Shown: piece by piece, positions 33,198-45,700 of the stretch | Position numbering within the stretch: position 1 is the stretch's first letter | How the letters are laid out: each line of letters opens with the position of its first letter | NCBI RefSeq assembly: GCF_905220415.1 | Contig: NC_059566.1 | Span: 2,604,001 to 2,668,000, forward strand | Direction of reading: 5' to 3' | Origin: Colias croceus | Lineage: Eukaryota > Arthropoda > Insecta > Lepidoptera > Pieridae | Length of the DNA stretch: 64,000 bases | Notes under the pieces: model-generated | Told to the model about the DNA's origin: nothing | The model's database searches: none | What the model saw: only the letters and a program-made list of their open reading frames with translations | Position numbers and translations under genes: made by a program

Positions 33198-34285
33198 ACA
33201 TTTTTATTTGTTTTTCATTTCCTACGGCTACAAGTTCCAACGCGCAACGCCGCGCCGTCTAGTTCTAAAAGTAGGCAGTTCTTGTACAATTTTTACTAGC
33301 TGATATAAAAAATATGTATTAGGTAAGAAGTATGTTTGTTTGTTTGGATACGCTAATCACAAGATACGCTATTCAAAAATTCTTTCACCGGACCGCGCGT
33401 CTCTCGCGTCACTAGCTACCTACCTAGCTAAAGCAGGGGGCCGTATTATCATTTTATCACCTCTTATTTTAAAACAGATCAAAATAACCAGCCATGGTTT
33501 ATTATGGTATTATATGAATTTGCCAGTCAATGCAATTCACGGTGTCAACTGACTGGGAATAAGAGGTCATAATATTATGGTCCCTGACTCCTGAGCCTAT
33601 TAACTATGGGCCGTCGCGTTGGATAGACGCTGAAAATATAGATTTGTACTCAAACAATGTTACTGTTAGCGTTGAGTTTCACTAGACATTTTAGTATAGA
33701 TTCAAAATAAAAGGTTAGTCACATCCACAGGTCACATCTATTTCTGAAAAGTCTTGTTTTCAAGTACCTACTTAAATTTATTTTTACTTTTAGCCACCCC
33801 GGACACTCCATACAAAATTATAGTTTTGACAGTCACACTGTAGAGACTGCAAATGTGTGTGTAAACTCTTTATGGTTGGCACATTTGTGACTAGCGTAAA
33901 AAAAAATTCGCGTTTTTCTGATGAAATACATCCGTAAACAGCACAATATCTAACCATTTTCTACGAAAAACGATAATCACAAATCCAAAATAATAAAATT
34001 GCTTTAAGTCAATTTGATTAATGTTGTCAATCTTCGTTGCGTTTCGTCTAAAGACGTCGTTGGTATCGTCCTTGCGGGGAAATGGGTACCATAACATGTC
34101 TGATCGTGCGGGGTGAGGTAAGTGTTTAATTTTGGCGGGAGGCGGAGAGTGTCCGTTCTGTAGCGTTTAGCTACTATTATGTATTCTGTGCTTTTAGTGT
34201 CCGGTGAAATGTGTACATTACGTAAAATTTTAGAGTGTTAGTCTGTCGATTTAGTTTTTTTATTAGATTTGAAATTATAACAGAA
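33198..34285. other. Intergenic DNA, nothing recognised
   Basis: No gene or clear repeat boundary is seen between the hAT-type element and the H1 fragment at 34286. Confidence 0.4.
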
Positions 34286-34926
34286 CTAGCTGTGCTCCGC
34301 TTTTTTACCGGCAAAATTCAAAAAGTACAAATTGGATTGACTTCAAATTTGGTACAATGATAGCTTAAGACCTGAGAAATGGCATGGGATAGGTTTTATC
34401 CCGGAAATTAACAGAAACGGGAATTATTACTTACTCTGTGCCCGCAGTGCTCCACTCCTGTTGGTCTTAGCGAGATGGTACTGCGCCTTGAAATAAATTT
34501 CCAATTGGCATGATACAAATTTAAATTTATTATAGCAACAGGCGTCTATGTTTTCAATTTGCATCAAACGGAATGCGATTAGTGAAGAATTATTATTATC
34601 TAACATTTTATCAACTAGCTGCCTAAATTCAGGAATTCATCCATACTATGTACCTAGTTTATATTATAAACAGCTATTTCAATTTTATTTATTACTACAA
34701 ATATACCTACAAAATTAACTTTATACATAATTACATATATGTATTTGATATACTTACTTATTTCTATACATATAAAAATGAATGCCTATTTCCCTTGGTC
34801 ACGGCATCACACGTGAACGGCCGATTTTTTTATAGTATTCCTTAAAGTACGAGGATGTATGGAACGAAAACGAAAACATGTACCTACCTGAGACCACGGG
34901 TGAAGCTGCGGAGCGGAACGCTAGTA
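34286..34926. repeat. Degraded H1, H2 and H3 pieces
   Basis: CTAG plus ctgtgctccgc lies at 34287, an H2 scrap (ggttttatcccggaaatt) at 34390, and an H3-type copy at about 34770-34924 (cggcatcacacgtgaacggc, ending gaacgCTAG before T). Confidence 0.5.
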
Positions 34927-34997
34927 TAACAATAAAAACCACTAAACCTATTTGTGTTCTTTACCATCATCAAAAAGTACAGTGTTGTAACTTGTAA

Positions 34998-35604
34998 AGG
35001 TAGCATTCGGATCTGGGCGGTCGCGAACTGGCAGCCGCGGCCCTGCAGCCGGGAACATTGTCGCTGCTGTGCGGCGCTGCCAGAAGCTTACGGATAACAG
35101 CGTCCGCGACCCGGGCAGCGACTGCCACGCGCAGTAGTCAAACAGCACTCAGTCAAAATAATAGTCAAATATACGAAAGCGAGAACTCGTGAAGAGACTG
35201 ATAGAGGACGAAGAAGAGGATGATCAAATAATGTTGGTCTTAGTATCATCAAAGAGGAATAAAATCGATTCATTATATCATAACATTATCCTTATAGGTT
35301 TTGAGTCGAGGATCGTAAAGTGGTAGATTTTTAGCAATTCATTCAACTAAAAACTCGTCGTTTTCATCGGTAAACGTTGCCATATTGTGACTCTTCGCGT
35401 ACGAGCAGCGCGACCGTACTGCTTCCGGAGCGGCCCGGCGGCGCTGCCAAAGTCGCGAGCAGGCCACGACCCTCGGCCGCGCGGCTCGGTCGCTTGCGTC
35501 GGAAACTATCGCATACAATTCCCTACGAAGCGGTGCGGCGCGACCACGGTCGCGGCTGCGGGGCAGCGGCTGCCGGGTCGCGACCGCCCATCCGAATGCT
35601 ACCT
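34998..35604. mobile_element. GC-rich TAA-flanked inverted-repeat element
   Basis: The left end aggtagcattcggatctggg and the right end cccatccgaatgctacct are inverted repeats extending about 45 bp with few mismatches (ggcggtcgcga and ggcagccgc are shared). TAA lies directly outside both (34995-34997, 35605-35607). The element is much richer in G and C than its surroundings. TAA duplications fit PIF/Harbinger-type insertion. Open frames inside are by-products of the GC content. Confidence 0.75.
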
Positions 35605-35607
35605 TAA

Positions 35608-38495
35608 GTATATTATAATATTTAATTAATTAAAACATGAATGCGAGTTTGTCGAGTGTGTTCCATGATCCATCCAATGACCTATTATACTAGTAGACGC
35701 GGCATACGCCAACATCATTGCACTAAAAAACAGCGTAATTAATACATACCTACTTACTAACGCATTATCACCAATACAGTTGTTCTCTCTTTCACTCTCA
35801 CGCACGAGACATAATACATGTCTCACTCATGTACTTCGTAATATAAGATCCATCGAGATACGTGCAGTGGAGCGCGGGAGAGGCGTGCAGACAAACTATT
35901 TCAATGTAATTAAATTTAATTGAAACTTAAATAACCACATAACCAAAATAAACTGCACTAACGGGAAAACAATAGACCAAAGTTCAAGCTATGTTTGAAT
36001 AACCTTTTTATTAAAATTTAAAATTGATGATCGGGATTCCCCAATTTCAATTGGAGTTGAGGGTTTTTGTCGATTGAGCTTAATCGTATATTTTTCCTTA
36101 CTATTCCCAATCAATGAATTCCTGTCGTCAATCCTTTGTTTACTCTTTATAGATTTCCGCCCGCGGCTTCGCTCGCGTTTATCAAAAAAACCCCGTAAAG
36201 TTGCCGATCCTGTGGAATTTCCGGGATAAAAAGAAGCCTGTGTCTTATCCTAGGTCTTCAGTTACCTACATACCAATTTTCATTTTAATTGGTTCAGTAG
36301 TATTTGATAGAAAGTGTAACAAACATCTTTACATCGAACCTTACTTTCGCATTTGTAATAATATTTTGTAGGACAGATATAATAAGTAATAACCTTCCTA
36401 TGGTCTATCCTTAGGTCTATCTATCAGTGAATTAATCTTTTACGGTCTTACTAATAAAATGTTACCCATTCGCTTTGCAATGGATTAGTTATTGAAATAA
36501 CCTGTCTTGTTTTTATGATTGACGTTTCATGTGAGCAAGAGCAGGATACAGCTATAATAGAAAATGGTAGAAATTTATCCATTGTTTAACTTTTTATTAG
36601 TGGCCGTTAAATTAGAACTTTTTTTATACATTTTTTTAAACGGACTCATGGTTTGCGGTGGTCACTTGGTCACTTACCATCACGCGACCTTAGATCACGT
36701 TATTCACGACCCACTCGGCTCGTTCTTACATAAATGAATCCCATGAAAAAATTCCAGCGAATCTATCCAAGATATTTATTTATTTTGATAAAACAGTGAC
36801 GTAAATGTAAATTTTTGTTATATTCTTGATATTTCATTGAATATTTGCATTAAAATATAAGATAATTTTACGTAGTTATTTATATTATATATATCATATT
36901 TTTGTACCTACACATAAAAATATGAATTACTAAAATTGATATTAGCCTACCTACACCCCTTTGATCTAAGGCTTACGTACTTACCAATTCAAAATATTTG
37001 TTTCCCGCTTTTTCAAACTTTTTTCTTTTTCCGCGGTTTCACCCGCGTGGCTCTGGGGGGTTAGACAAGTGGCTTTCGTTTAGCGTAACGTTTGATAGAA
37101 TAGCTATTATGAATGTATGAGATTGACATAAGCTGTAGATAAATGTATCGACAGCTTACGTCAATCTCATACATTCATTAGCGTTACGCTAATAGAAAGC
37201 CACTTGTCTAGGGGGGCAGCTCCTCCTGAATTTTTCAAATCGAACCAGTAGTTCCTGAGATTAGCGCGTTCAAACAAACAAACTCTTCAGCTTTATAATA
37301 TTAGTATAGATACGTAGAAAATACTTACAGTATTTTCTACATTTAATTCAGGTTGTCTATACCTCTTCATTCAATTAATCTGACTGTTAGGTACTAAAAA
37401 TATAACCACAGGATAACAAGTTGTTGTTCCTGCCAAGCTGCAGGTTTTAAGAGCTGGTTAGTCTGGTTATAACTAGCTGTGCCCCGCGGTTTTACCCGCA
37501 TTGCCCGCTCCTATTGATCTTAGCGTGATGATAATATATAGCCTTCCTCTATAAATGGATTATCTAACAGGGAAATATTTTATTAAACAGGACATGATTC
37601 CTGAGATTATCGCGTTCAAACAAATAAACATATATAAACTTTTCAGCTTTACAATATTAATATAGATTTACCTGTTTGAAGTTTTTTACTTTTTACTCAT
37701 TCTAAATATAGTACAGTAGGTACGTACCGTTAATATGTTAAGATTTTCTTGAGATAAAACATCTAGGTATGAATAAATTAATATGAATTATACCTATTAC
37801 TTATGCCTATTTTATTTGGTAAAAATAAAAATGTAACTGCCTGATGGTGAGGGAATTTTAAAATTATTTCGAGTTTTGTTTGTGTTAAAATAAAACTAAT
37901 TATTTTCTTATCTTAATATTAAACATAATGCTGTCTAATAGGTGTAATAGATTGTAAATTTTACTAATTTGTAATGTTATCGATATTTTTCATCTTAAAA
38001 CTACCTGTTCGGAAAGCAGTTTTCATTTAAATCCTGTAAATATCTGTTCCAGAAATTGTCCAATTTTCAAAATATTCATTATTACAGTAAACAGATATAA
38101 GTACACACAATATAAATACCTATACATTTAATATAACATAACTTTTAAATTAAGAAATCGACCGAAAGGAATACCTAAATATTAAAACATAAAAAGGCAC
38201 TGAGATAGATTTTAGGTTATCTATCTTTAAGTCTAGATACCTAATTATCATACTATTGTAGCTAGTTTATTAACAACAAGTCACGGTCATAAGTTAAACA
38301 CTAATTATAAACAACGTCTAATATCTATATCTGATCCAGGCCTTAACCTAGTACTTAAAGATAAAGCCATTCCACACACATTAAGTTGTTATTACGACAC
38401 ACGGTTTGACGGACGTGTGCATTGACCATAAACAAAAAAAAATTAAAAAAAAGTAAATAGCGCGCGTTCTGTGTTCGAATTTTTTTTATTTGAAA
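35608..38495. other. Upstream region of the yellow-family gene with repeats
   Basis: 36155-36375 is an H2 copy (minus). 37033-37311 is an H1 copy (minus), split by the TA-flanked element 37064-37208. 37473-37667 is another H1 copy starting at CTAG. The remainder (35608-36154, 36376-37030, 37668-38495) shows no gene and no further clear repeat. Confidence 0.5.
37064..37208. mobile_element. 145-bp TA-flanked inverted-repeat element inside H1
   Basis: It starts GACAAGTGGCTTTC and ends with the complement. TA lies directly outside both ends. Further inverted blocks (gcgtaacg, gattgacataagctgt against acagcttacgtcaatc) make most of it one hairpin. Confidence 0.75.
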
Positions 38496-39747
38496 ATGAA
38501 CTCTAATATGGCGGTAAATGGAATTGTTGTGTGTTTTTTATTGTATTTTTTAAATACGGCCGTGGCATTAGATCGTAGTTTGGGAGGATTTAAAGAGGTT
38601 TATGCTTGGAAGCAAATGACCTATGATATTAATGGAATTGAAGGTATGTATTCATTTTTTATTATTATAATAAAAATACTAGCTGTCCTGTTCTGCCTTA
38701 CTCTTCACTACAAAATATAAAACAAAGTCTCTGTCCCTATGTCCCTTTGTATGCTTATATTTTTAAAATTACGCAACGGATTTTGATGCGGTTTTTTTAT
38801 TAGATAGAGTGATTCAAGAAGAAGGTTTTAGTAGGTATATAATTTATTAGGTTTTAGGCAAAGCGGGCGAAGCCGCGAGCGGTAAGCTAGTATCAGGGAT
38901 AAAAATAGATGTTGTCCGATTGTATATAGTATGTACCGATGAAATATAGGTATATGCTCACATAATTTCATGCAAATCGGTCAAGCCGTTTCGGAGGAGT
39001 TTAACAACAAACATATGAGAATTTCATTTATTAGATTTTATGCGTTTGATTCGTATGTATAATAAATATTATAGGTAATGAATACGAGCTACCTAATAAA
39101 ATTGAAAACAAAGTACTTACGAATAGGAATAGGTGAGAACGTTCCATGAACGTTCCGTATTTTTTGTGATGGTTGGTTAAATTTTACAAAACATCTAATG
39201 CTCAAATATAATAAAAAATATTAGGTACTTACTAAAATTCTAAGTTTTGTTATCACCGTATTTTACCAAAATATAAACTTTAATTATTCGAAATTACTGT
39301 TATTTTCAATATCCTTAAAAATTAGGACCACGTTGTATTTACATAACATATCTACATAATATTAAAGTTATTTGAATAAACTAATATTTATGTTAATTTA
39401 TCTTACATTAATTTAACAGGATTTTTTATTTACTTGCGTTTTACTTACTTTGCGTTAATAATTTATTATGACCTGGATTAGTATGGGACGCTAATATTGG
39501 CAAAATTTAATAAAAAAATACCGGATTTAAGTCTAGTATAGCATGTCTACGTGTGAAGTGCGTGTCCCGTCTAAATGTTATATACCTAATATTTTTTAAT
39601 AAAATGACAAATTGTAGTTGAATTGTAGTGAACATTGAACGTATGTTGTACGCTGTAATTTCCTGTAATTAAAGGTACAGTAGATTATGTATTTTAATAA
39701 GATGTAATAAACGTGAACTGTGTCCTTTGTTGGAAATTCTATAATTA

Positions 39748-39782
<35 letters not shown>

Positions 39783-42700
39783 ATGGCGAAACAAATTGGG
39801 ATGAATACACCGTAAGTCTAACCGCTAGGTATCAATAAAATATATAAAACTGATTTTGTTGGAAATAATAATTCTAAATAAAATTGTAAATGTAAACGAA
39901 AAAATATACCGAATTGGATGAAATTAAAATTGATAATATAAGACCCAGGATCCAACACAAGCAACCTTTTGTCAAATAGAGTGCTATCACAGAATTGACG
40001 CTAGTGCTATTTAAAAGTACCTATGAAAAGCATTTTGTTTTATCAGCGAGTGAAACTGCGGGAACAGCCTGTATTCTAAGTTATGTTTAAACAAAATTTA
40101 AACTAATACAAGATTACGTAAAAACAAATTTGCGGAATCGCCATTTAACACATAAGTACTTACAAATTTATTTGCGCTTACTGCGGTTAAAGTTATGTCA
40201 TCATTATTTGAGATGACCATAAAAATATCTGTCCATGTTTGTAAAATCTCGTGCGGATAGGGTTAGTCTCATTTCTAACATCTTAGTCTAATATTATATG
40301 TACTTTTTTTAACAATATTATAATAAGTTATTCAGTTTGTTTTTTGCGATTCTTATAAAAAAAAAATACTGACAAATTTTTGAAATTGTAAAATTGTTTT
40401 GTAAAATTACATCTTTAACATATGCATGATAGCTTATAATATTATCTTCTTGATATGTACCAAATTTGGTTTATTTAACTTAAATAGTTTTCGAGTTATA
40501 AGGGGGTGAAAAGTGGCTCGAAATGGTTTGTGTAAATATACACACGGCTGCTGCTCGCCAGTTCTCTTCGCTTGAATTCGGCTTGACACGCTGCCGCGTG
40601 TCTAGATATCCTATTTTACCTTTTTACTCACTAAATAATAACACATTTACAACACTAAACGGTTTAGCTGTGAAAGTGAACAGGCAGACTTTTCATAGTT
40701 TTAACATGTTTAATATACAAAACTATTGTTGTACATATCTATTTATAATATCTTTATTTAACTATCTATGCCTCACGGTTTTACCCGCATTGTTACGCTC
40801 CTATTGGTCTTAGCGTGATGATATTATAGCCTATAGCTTTCCTCGATAAGTGGCCTATCTAACAGTGAATAATTTTTCAAATCAGACCTGTGGTTCCTAA
40901 GATTAGCGCATTCAACCAAACAAACAAATAAACTCTTATAATATTAGTATAGATTAATTCTTCCTAAACATAAAGATGCGGTGAATCTCGCATACCTATA
41001 TATTCTTCCGCATTAAGAAAATATTTACCTCATTTATAAGGTCAGTACATGTCTGCCATTTAACATTTTAGAACGTTTTGCTATACAGTCATTTGACATT
41101 TATTGTTGAAAAATACGCAAAAAGTACAATAAACTAGGCTAGTTTCTGGATTCTCCATATATGGAAAGTATTATCTAGTGGATAACTGGATAGTATCACA
41201 ATGTACAGAACAAGATATTATTTGCATTAAATAATTTATACTTATAGTTATAATATTAATAGGTACTTATACCGAGAACAACGACCTTGTGGAACGATTT
41301 ACCATCTTCTGTGTTCCCAAATGGATTTGAGGGGGAAACCTTCAAGAAAAAAGGGCATATTATTTATATCTCAAAGGCCGGCACGGCAACACATTCGCGG
41401 TGACCCTAAACTCGCGAATGTTTATGGGCGGCGGGCATCACTTTCCATCAGGTTACCCGCCTGCTCGTTTGTCCGCTTTAACGATAAAAAAAAAGTTTTA
41501 AAACCGATCACCGATCCTTGATAAGTGTACATGGGAGTCGGAGTCATACAATTATACGGGCAAGTTTATAAAAACGCTTTAAAATTGGAAAGGAATATTT
41601 CAATTCGAACTAATAATAATAAACGTATGACATAATAATTGATTAAATAATATTTCTAGATTAAGTCAATATATTGATTATGGAATAATGAATAGAATAG
41701 ATTAAAGGCCTATTCAAACTACAGCGGTATCTGTTCGCTACCTTACTCATATCGGTACGCGATTAGTCTCTATAATTTACAACTTAAGGCTGGTTGCAGA
41801 GCTTGACCGACCGTCAGTGCGTACCGTCGCGTCGGTCCTGATGATACGCATCAACAATTGTATGACTATGACACTAATGCGCATGACAATACGCGTGCGT
41901 ATGGTCGGTCTAGCTATGAACGGTTTTATGAATTTTCATACATAATATGACAAGCGCGACTGACGTACGCACTGATGGTCGGTCAAGCTCTGCAACCAGC
42001 CTAAGAGATTTAAATGCGTGCCATCGGGATATATAGTTTGAACAGGCCTTAAGTAAATATACTGATTATAGTCACGAATATTTACTAATTAGGACACGAT
42101 AGTTAAAAATTATATTTACAAAGTAGGACGCGGTGGTTAAAATTTTCCTATTTGTTGTTCAAACTTAGTTCTACGGTTATATACTTCACAATCTAATGTT
42201 ATTTCTTGGAATATATTTCTAGATAGGGTCAAGGTGGTTCCCTGATGCCCTTCGTCTTCTTCAATCGGTTCCTATTTTTATTATTTTTGGAAGAAATATT
42301 TGTTATTAAGTACGCCCATAATAATAATTAGTAATTACTTTATCTTGGTTATTAAATGTTAGGTACCTATATCCTCGAATTATGATGTAGATTGTAGGTA
42401 ATGTAATGTGAACTAGGATGTGATAATATTATGATGTCATTTTAATATAATATGATTGTATTGCAATACCTGCTTGGTTGCTAATATGTAATAACTAGCT
42501 TAGCGCCCGCGGCTTCACCCACTTTGTCTAAAACCTAATAAATTATTCAGGGTTACTTGTAAAACACCAGCAACCTCGCAGGACAAGATAGCTAACATCA
42601 TAAGTAACAACATTTGTTCTACGACTTTTGGCATGACGCAATAAATTATTTTTAAATGATTTTTTAAACTTTTATTGTACTCTCCTAACATTTGTAAGTC

Positions 42701-45700
42701 TATGTTCTATTCATTATGGAATGGACGACGCGACGCCCCCTTCCCCCTCTCGTTCGCTTCTTGTTTACGTAACTTTTGGGAGGCACGTAGAGTTTATAAT
42801 ATTCAAACGGAAAATTGAATATTTATTTTTGTATGAAAATAAAATCTAACAAATTATCAAAAGTCGTAGAACAAATGTTGTTGCTTATGATGTTAGCTAT
42901 CTTGTCCTGCGAGGTTGCCGGTGTTTTACAAGTAACCCTGTATACCTTCCTCTTGAATCACTCTATCTATTTAAAAAAAACCGCATCAAAATCCGTTGCG
43001 TAGTTTTAAAGATTTAAGCATACAAAGGGACATAGGGAAATAGGGACAGAGAAAGCGACTTTGTTTTATACTATGTAGTGATTAGTAGGATATGTAGTTA
43101 GGTACTTAGGTATAAATTAATTATAATTATTTATTTGTTTGTTTCAGTACTACACGACCGCTTTGCTGGTATTGATGAGACTGAACGCGTCAAAAGACAG
43201 ACAGATGCTGTTTACTTCCAAAATGACGATGATGAAGGTAATTTGGTAATTTTACAACAGTAAAAAAATATTGCATCTATTAGTTAAAGTCCCGTCTAAA
43301 TCGGTCCAGCCGTTCCAGGGATAATCCGGAATAAACAGACAGACAAAAATTGTAAAAAATTTCTATTAATGTAGTTATATGTAACCGCGGTATATGTACT
43401 ACTTATTTGATGCTTTTTCGTAGCCTCATACATCTTATATAGAACTAGCTTAACGCCCGCGGCTTCGCCCGCTTTGTCTAAAACCTTGACTCAATTGAAC
43501 TCTATCTATTAAAAAAATTCGCATCAAAATCCGTTGCGTATTTTTAAAGATTTAAGCATACAAAGGGACATAGGGACAGAGAAAGCGACTTATGTGTGTT
43601 TTATACTATACCTTATGTACTTTGTAGTGATTGTTCAAATCGGACCAGTAGTTCCTGAGATAAGCGCGTTCAAACAAACAAACTTTTCAGCTTTATTATA
43701 TTAGTATACACTGTTTAAGATAAACAGATAAACAAATCATCCAACATCGTTATTCAATATAATAAATAATTTATCTAGACACGCTGACGTCATGTAATAA
43801 CTAGTATTTTAGAATAAGCATAATGCACTAAGATTTTCCTTAAAATACCTATATTAAAAACTTATCTTTTTAGAAATCAAACGACCTGCACCTTCAAGGC
43901 CAAATGGTAAGAATCAATTATTATCTGTATTTTTTAGTGTACCTATAGAAAAAAATATATTTCCCAATTGCAAAAATTTATATGCAAAAAGTTGAGAGTA
44001 AAAATTCAAGGTCGTGTCATGGCAATACAGCACGTCATGGAGAAAGGCGACGATTTTGGTATCTTTGAGTCTTGCCAAAGAAGTTTCACTTCTGACAGTG
44101 TGCTCGGCACACACGCTCTTTTTATTTGTAAACATTTGATAGTGTCTCTATATCTTTTTTAAATTGTTTTAAAAAATACTACATATTTACTTTACTTGTG
44201 CTATAAATGTACAACAGATTACTAAAATAAAAATGTAGTTACCTAGCTATATCAACTAAAAAGTGCTTAAAAAAGTGTACCGTTTTTAATTTAAAAATTA
44301 AGTTTATCTTTATGAATCGCTTCGTTAATTTTGTTATATTATTTATCTTATAATTCTAGTTTTAATATATTTTATTAAGACTAGGTTGTTTTATTATTGT
44401 TTTTATTACAGAAGATGAATCTGGAAGGTTTTTCATACAATACAATAATTTGCCGATGGGGGCAGAGAAAGTTGGCAATCGACTGTTTATTGCATTACCA
44501 AGACGAAATTATGGTGAGTTTTTATTACGTACTCAAACTCAAACATTTATTTATTCAATTAGCGTTCTTATAAAAACACTTTTAAATCGGCATTATATAA
44601 TTTTTAAACATTTACCACCGATTCGGAAAGCAGTATCTATGGATAATGGAGAAGAACCGGCAAGAAACTCCATATTATATCAAATACTAATTTAATCTAT
44701 TTAAGTACTATAGTATAATTTCTATTGTAAAACTCGCTTTTTAACAATGTCCTTTATTTTTATGGTTGCCTGGAGGAGATAGCTTTTAAGCAATAAGGCC
44801 GCCTTTTGTACACTTTTCAATTAAATGTATTTATTTATTTTAAATTTATCTTACATGTACAATGAAGTGTCATAAATAAATAAATCAGGCTTGAATATAT
44901 TATTAATCTTAATATATATAAATCTCGTGTCACAATGTTTGTCCTCAATGGACTCCTACACCACTTAACTGATTATAATAAAATTCATCTCGTGTCACAA
45001 TGTTTGTCCTCAATGGACTCCTACACCACTTAACTGATTATAATAAAATTCGCACACCATGTGCAGTTCGATCCAATTTGAGAGATAGGATAGTTTAAAC
45101 ATATTGGTACCACGGGCGAAGCCGGGGCGGACCACTAGTATATTATTATATATTTCATAGCTATACTATACTACACTTAAATTAAAAAAAAATATTACCT
45201 ACATACAAAAAATTAGTTCCTTTTACGCACGGCAGGGGCGCTTTTTGAATTCCTATACAAATGCCCAATGACGATATGAAAACTTTGATGATAGTTTATT
45301 CTATCGAGTGTTTTTTTATACAATTATTAATAAATACTTAGTTTAGAAAATAACACTTTTTAATGATTTTTATCGCGATTTATTCATTAGATCTCGGAAG
45401 AGACCTTCCCGTGACCTTCCTGTGAAGTGACATAAAATTGCATTTAAAAAATCATTAATTTCTTGATATTATAAAAATCGCGTAAAATCAAACAAGAAAA
45501 AATAAATATTTCATTTCTTTATTTTTCAATATAAATATACATATTTTCAGGTATCCCCGCAACACTAAACTACATAGATCTAAACACACAGACAGAACGG
45601 TCGCCATCTTTAAGGCCGTATCCAGATGTGTTCCGTTCTAGATCTCTTATATCCGTGTATAGAACAAGAGCAGACACTTGTAATAGACTGTGGATGGTAG

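Noticed and set aside
33001..33303. 100-aa frame
   Set aside because: It crosses the border of the hAT-type element, so it cannot be an old gene.
35377..35629. Arg/Pro/Ala-rich open frames
   Set aside because: They lie inside the GC-rich inverted-repeat element and result from low stop-codon density.
42815..43003. 62-aa frame
   Set aside because: It spans an inverted-repeat arm and an H4 copy.
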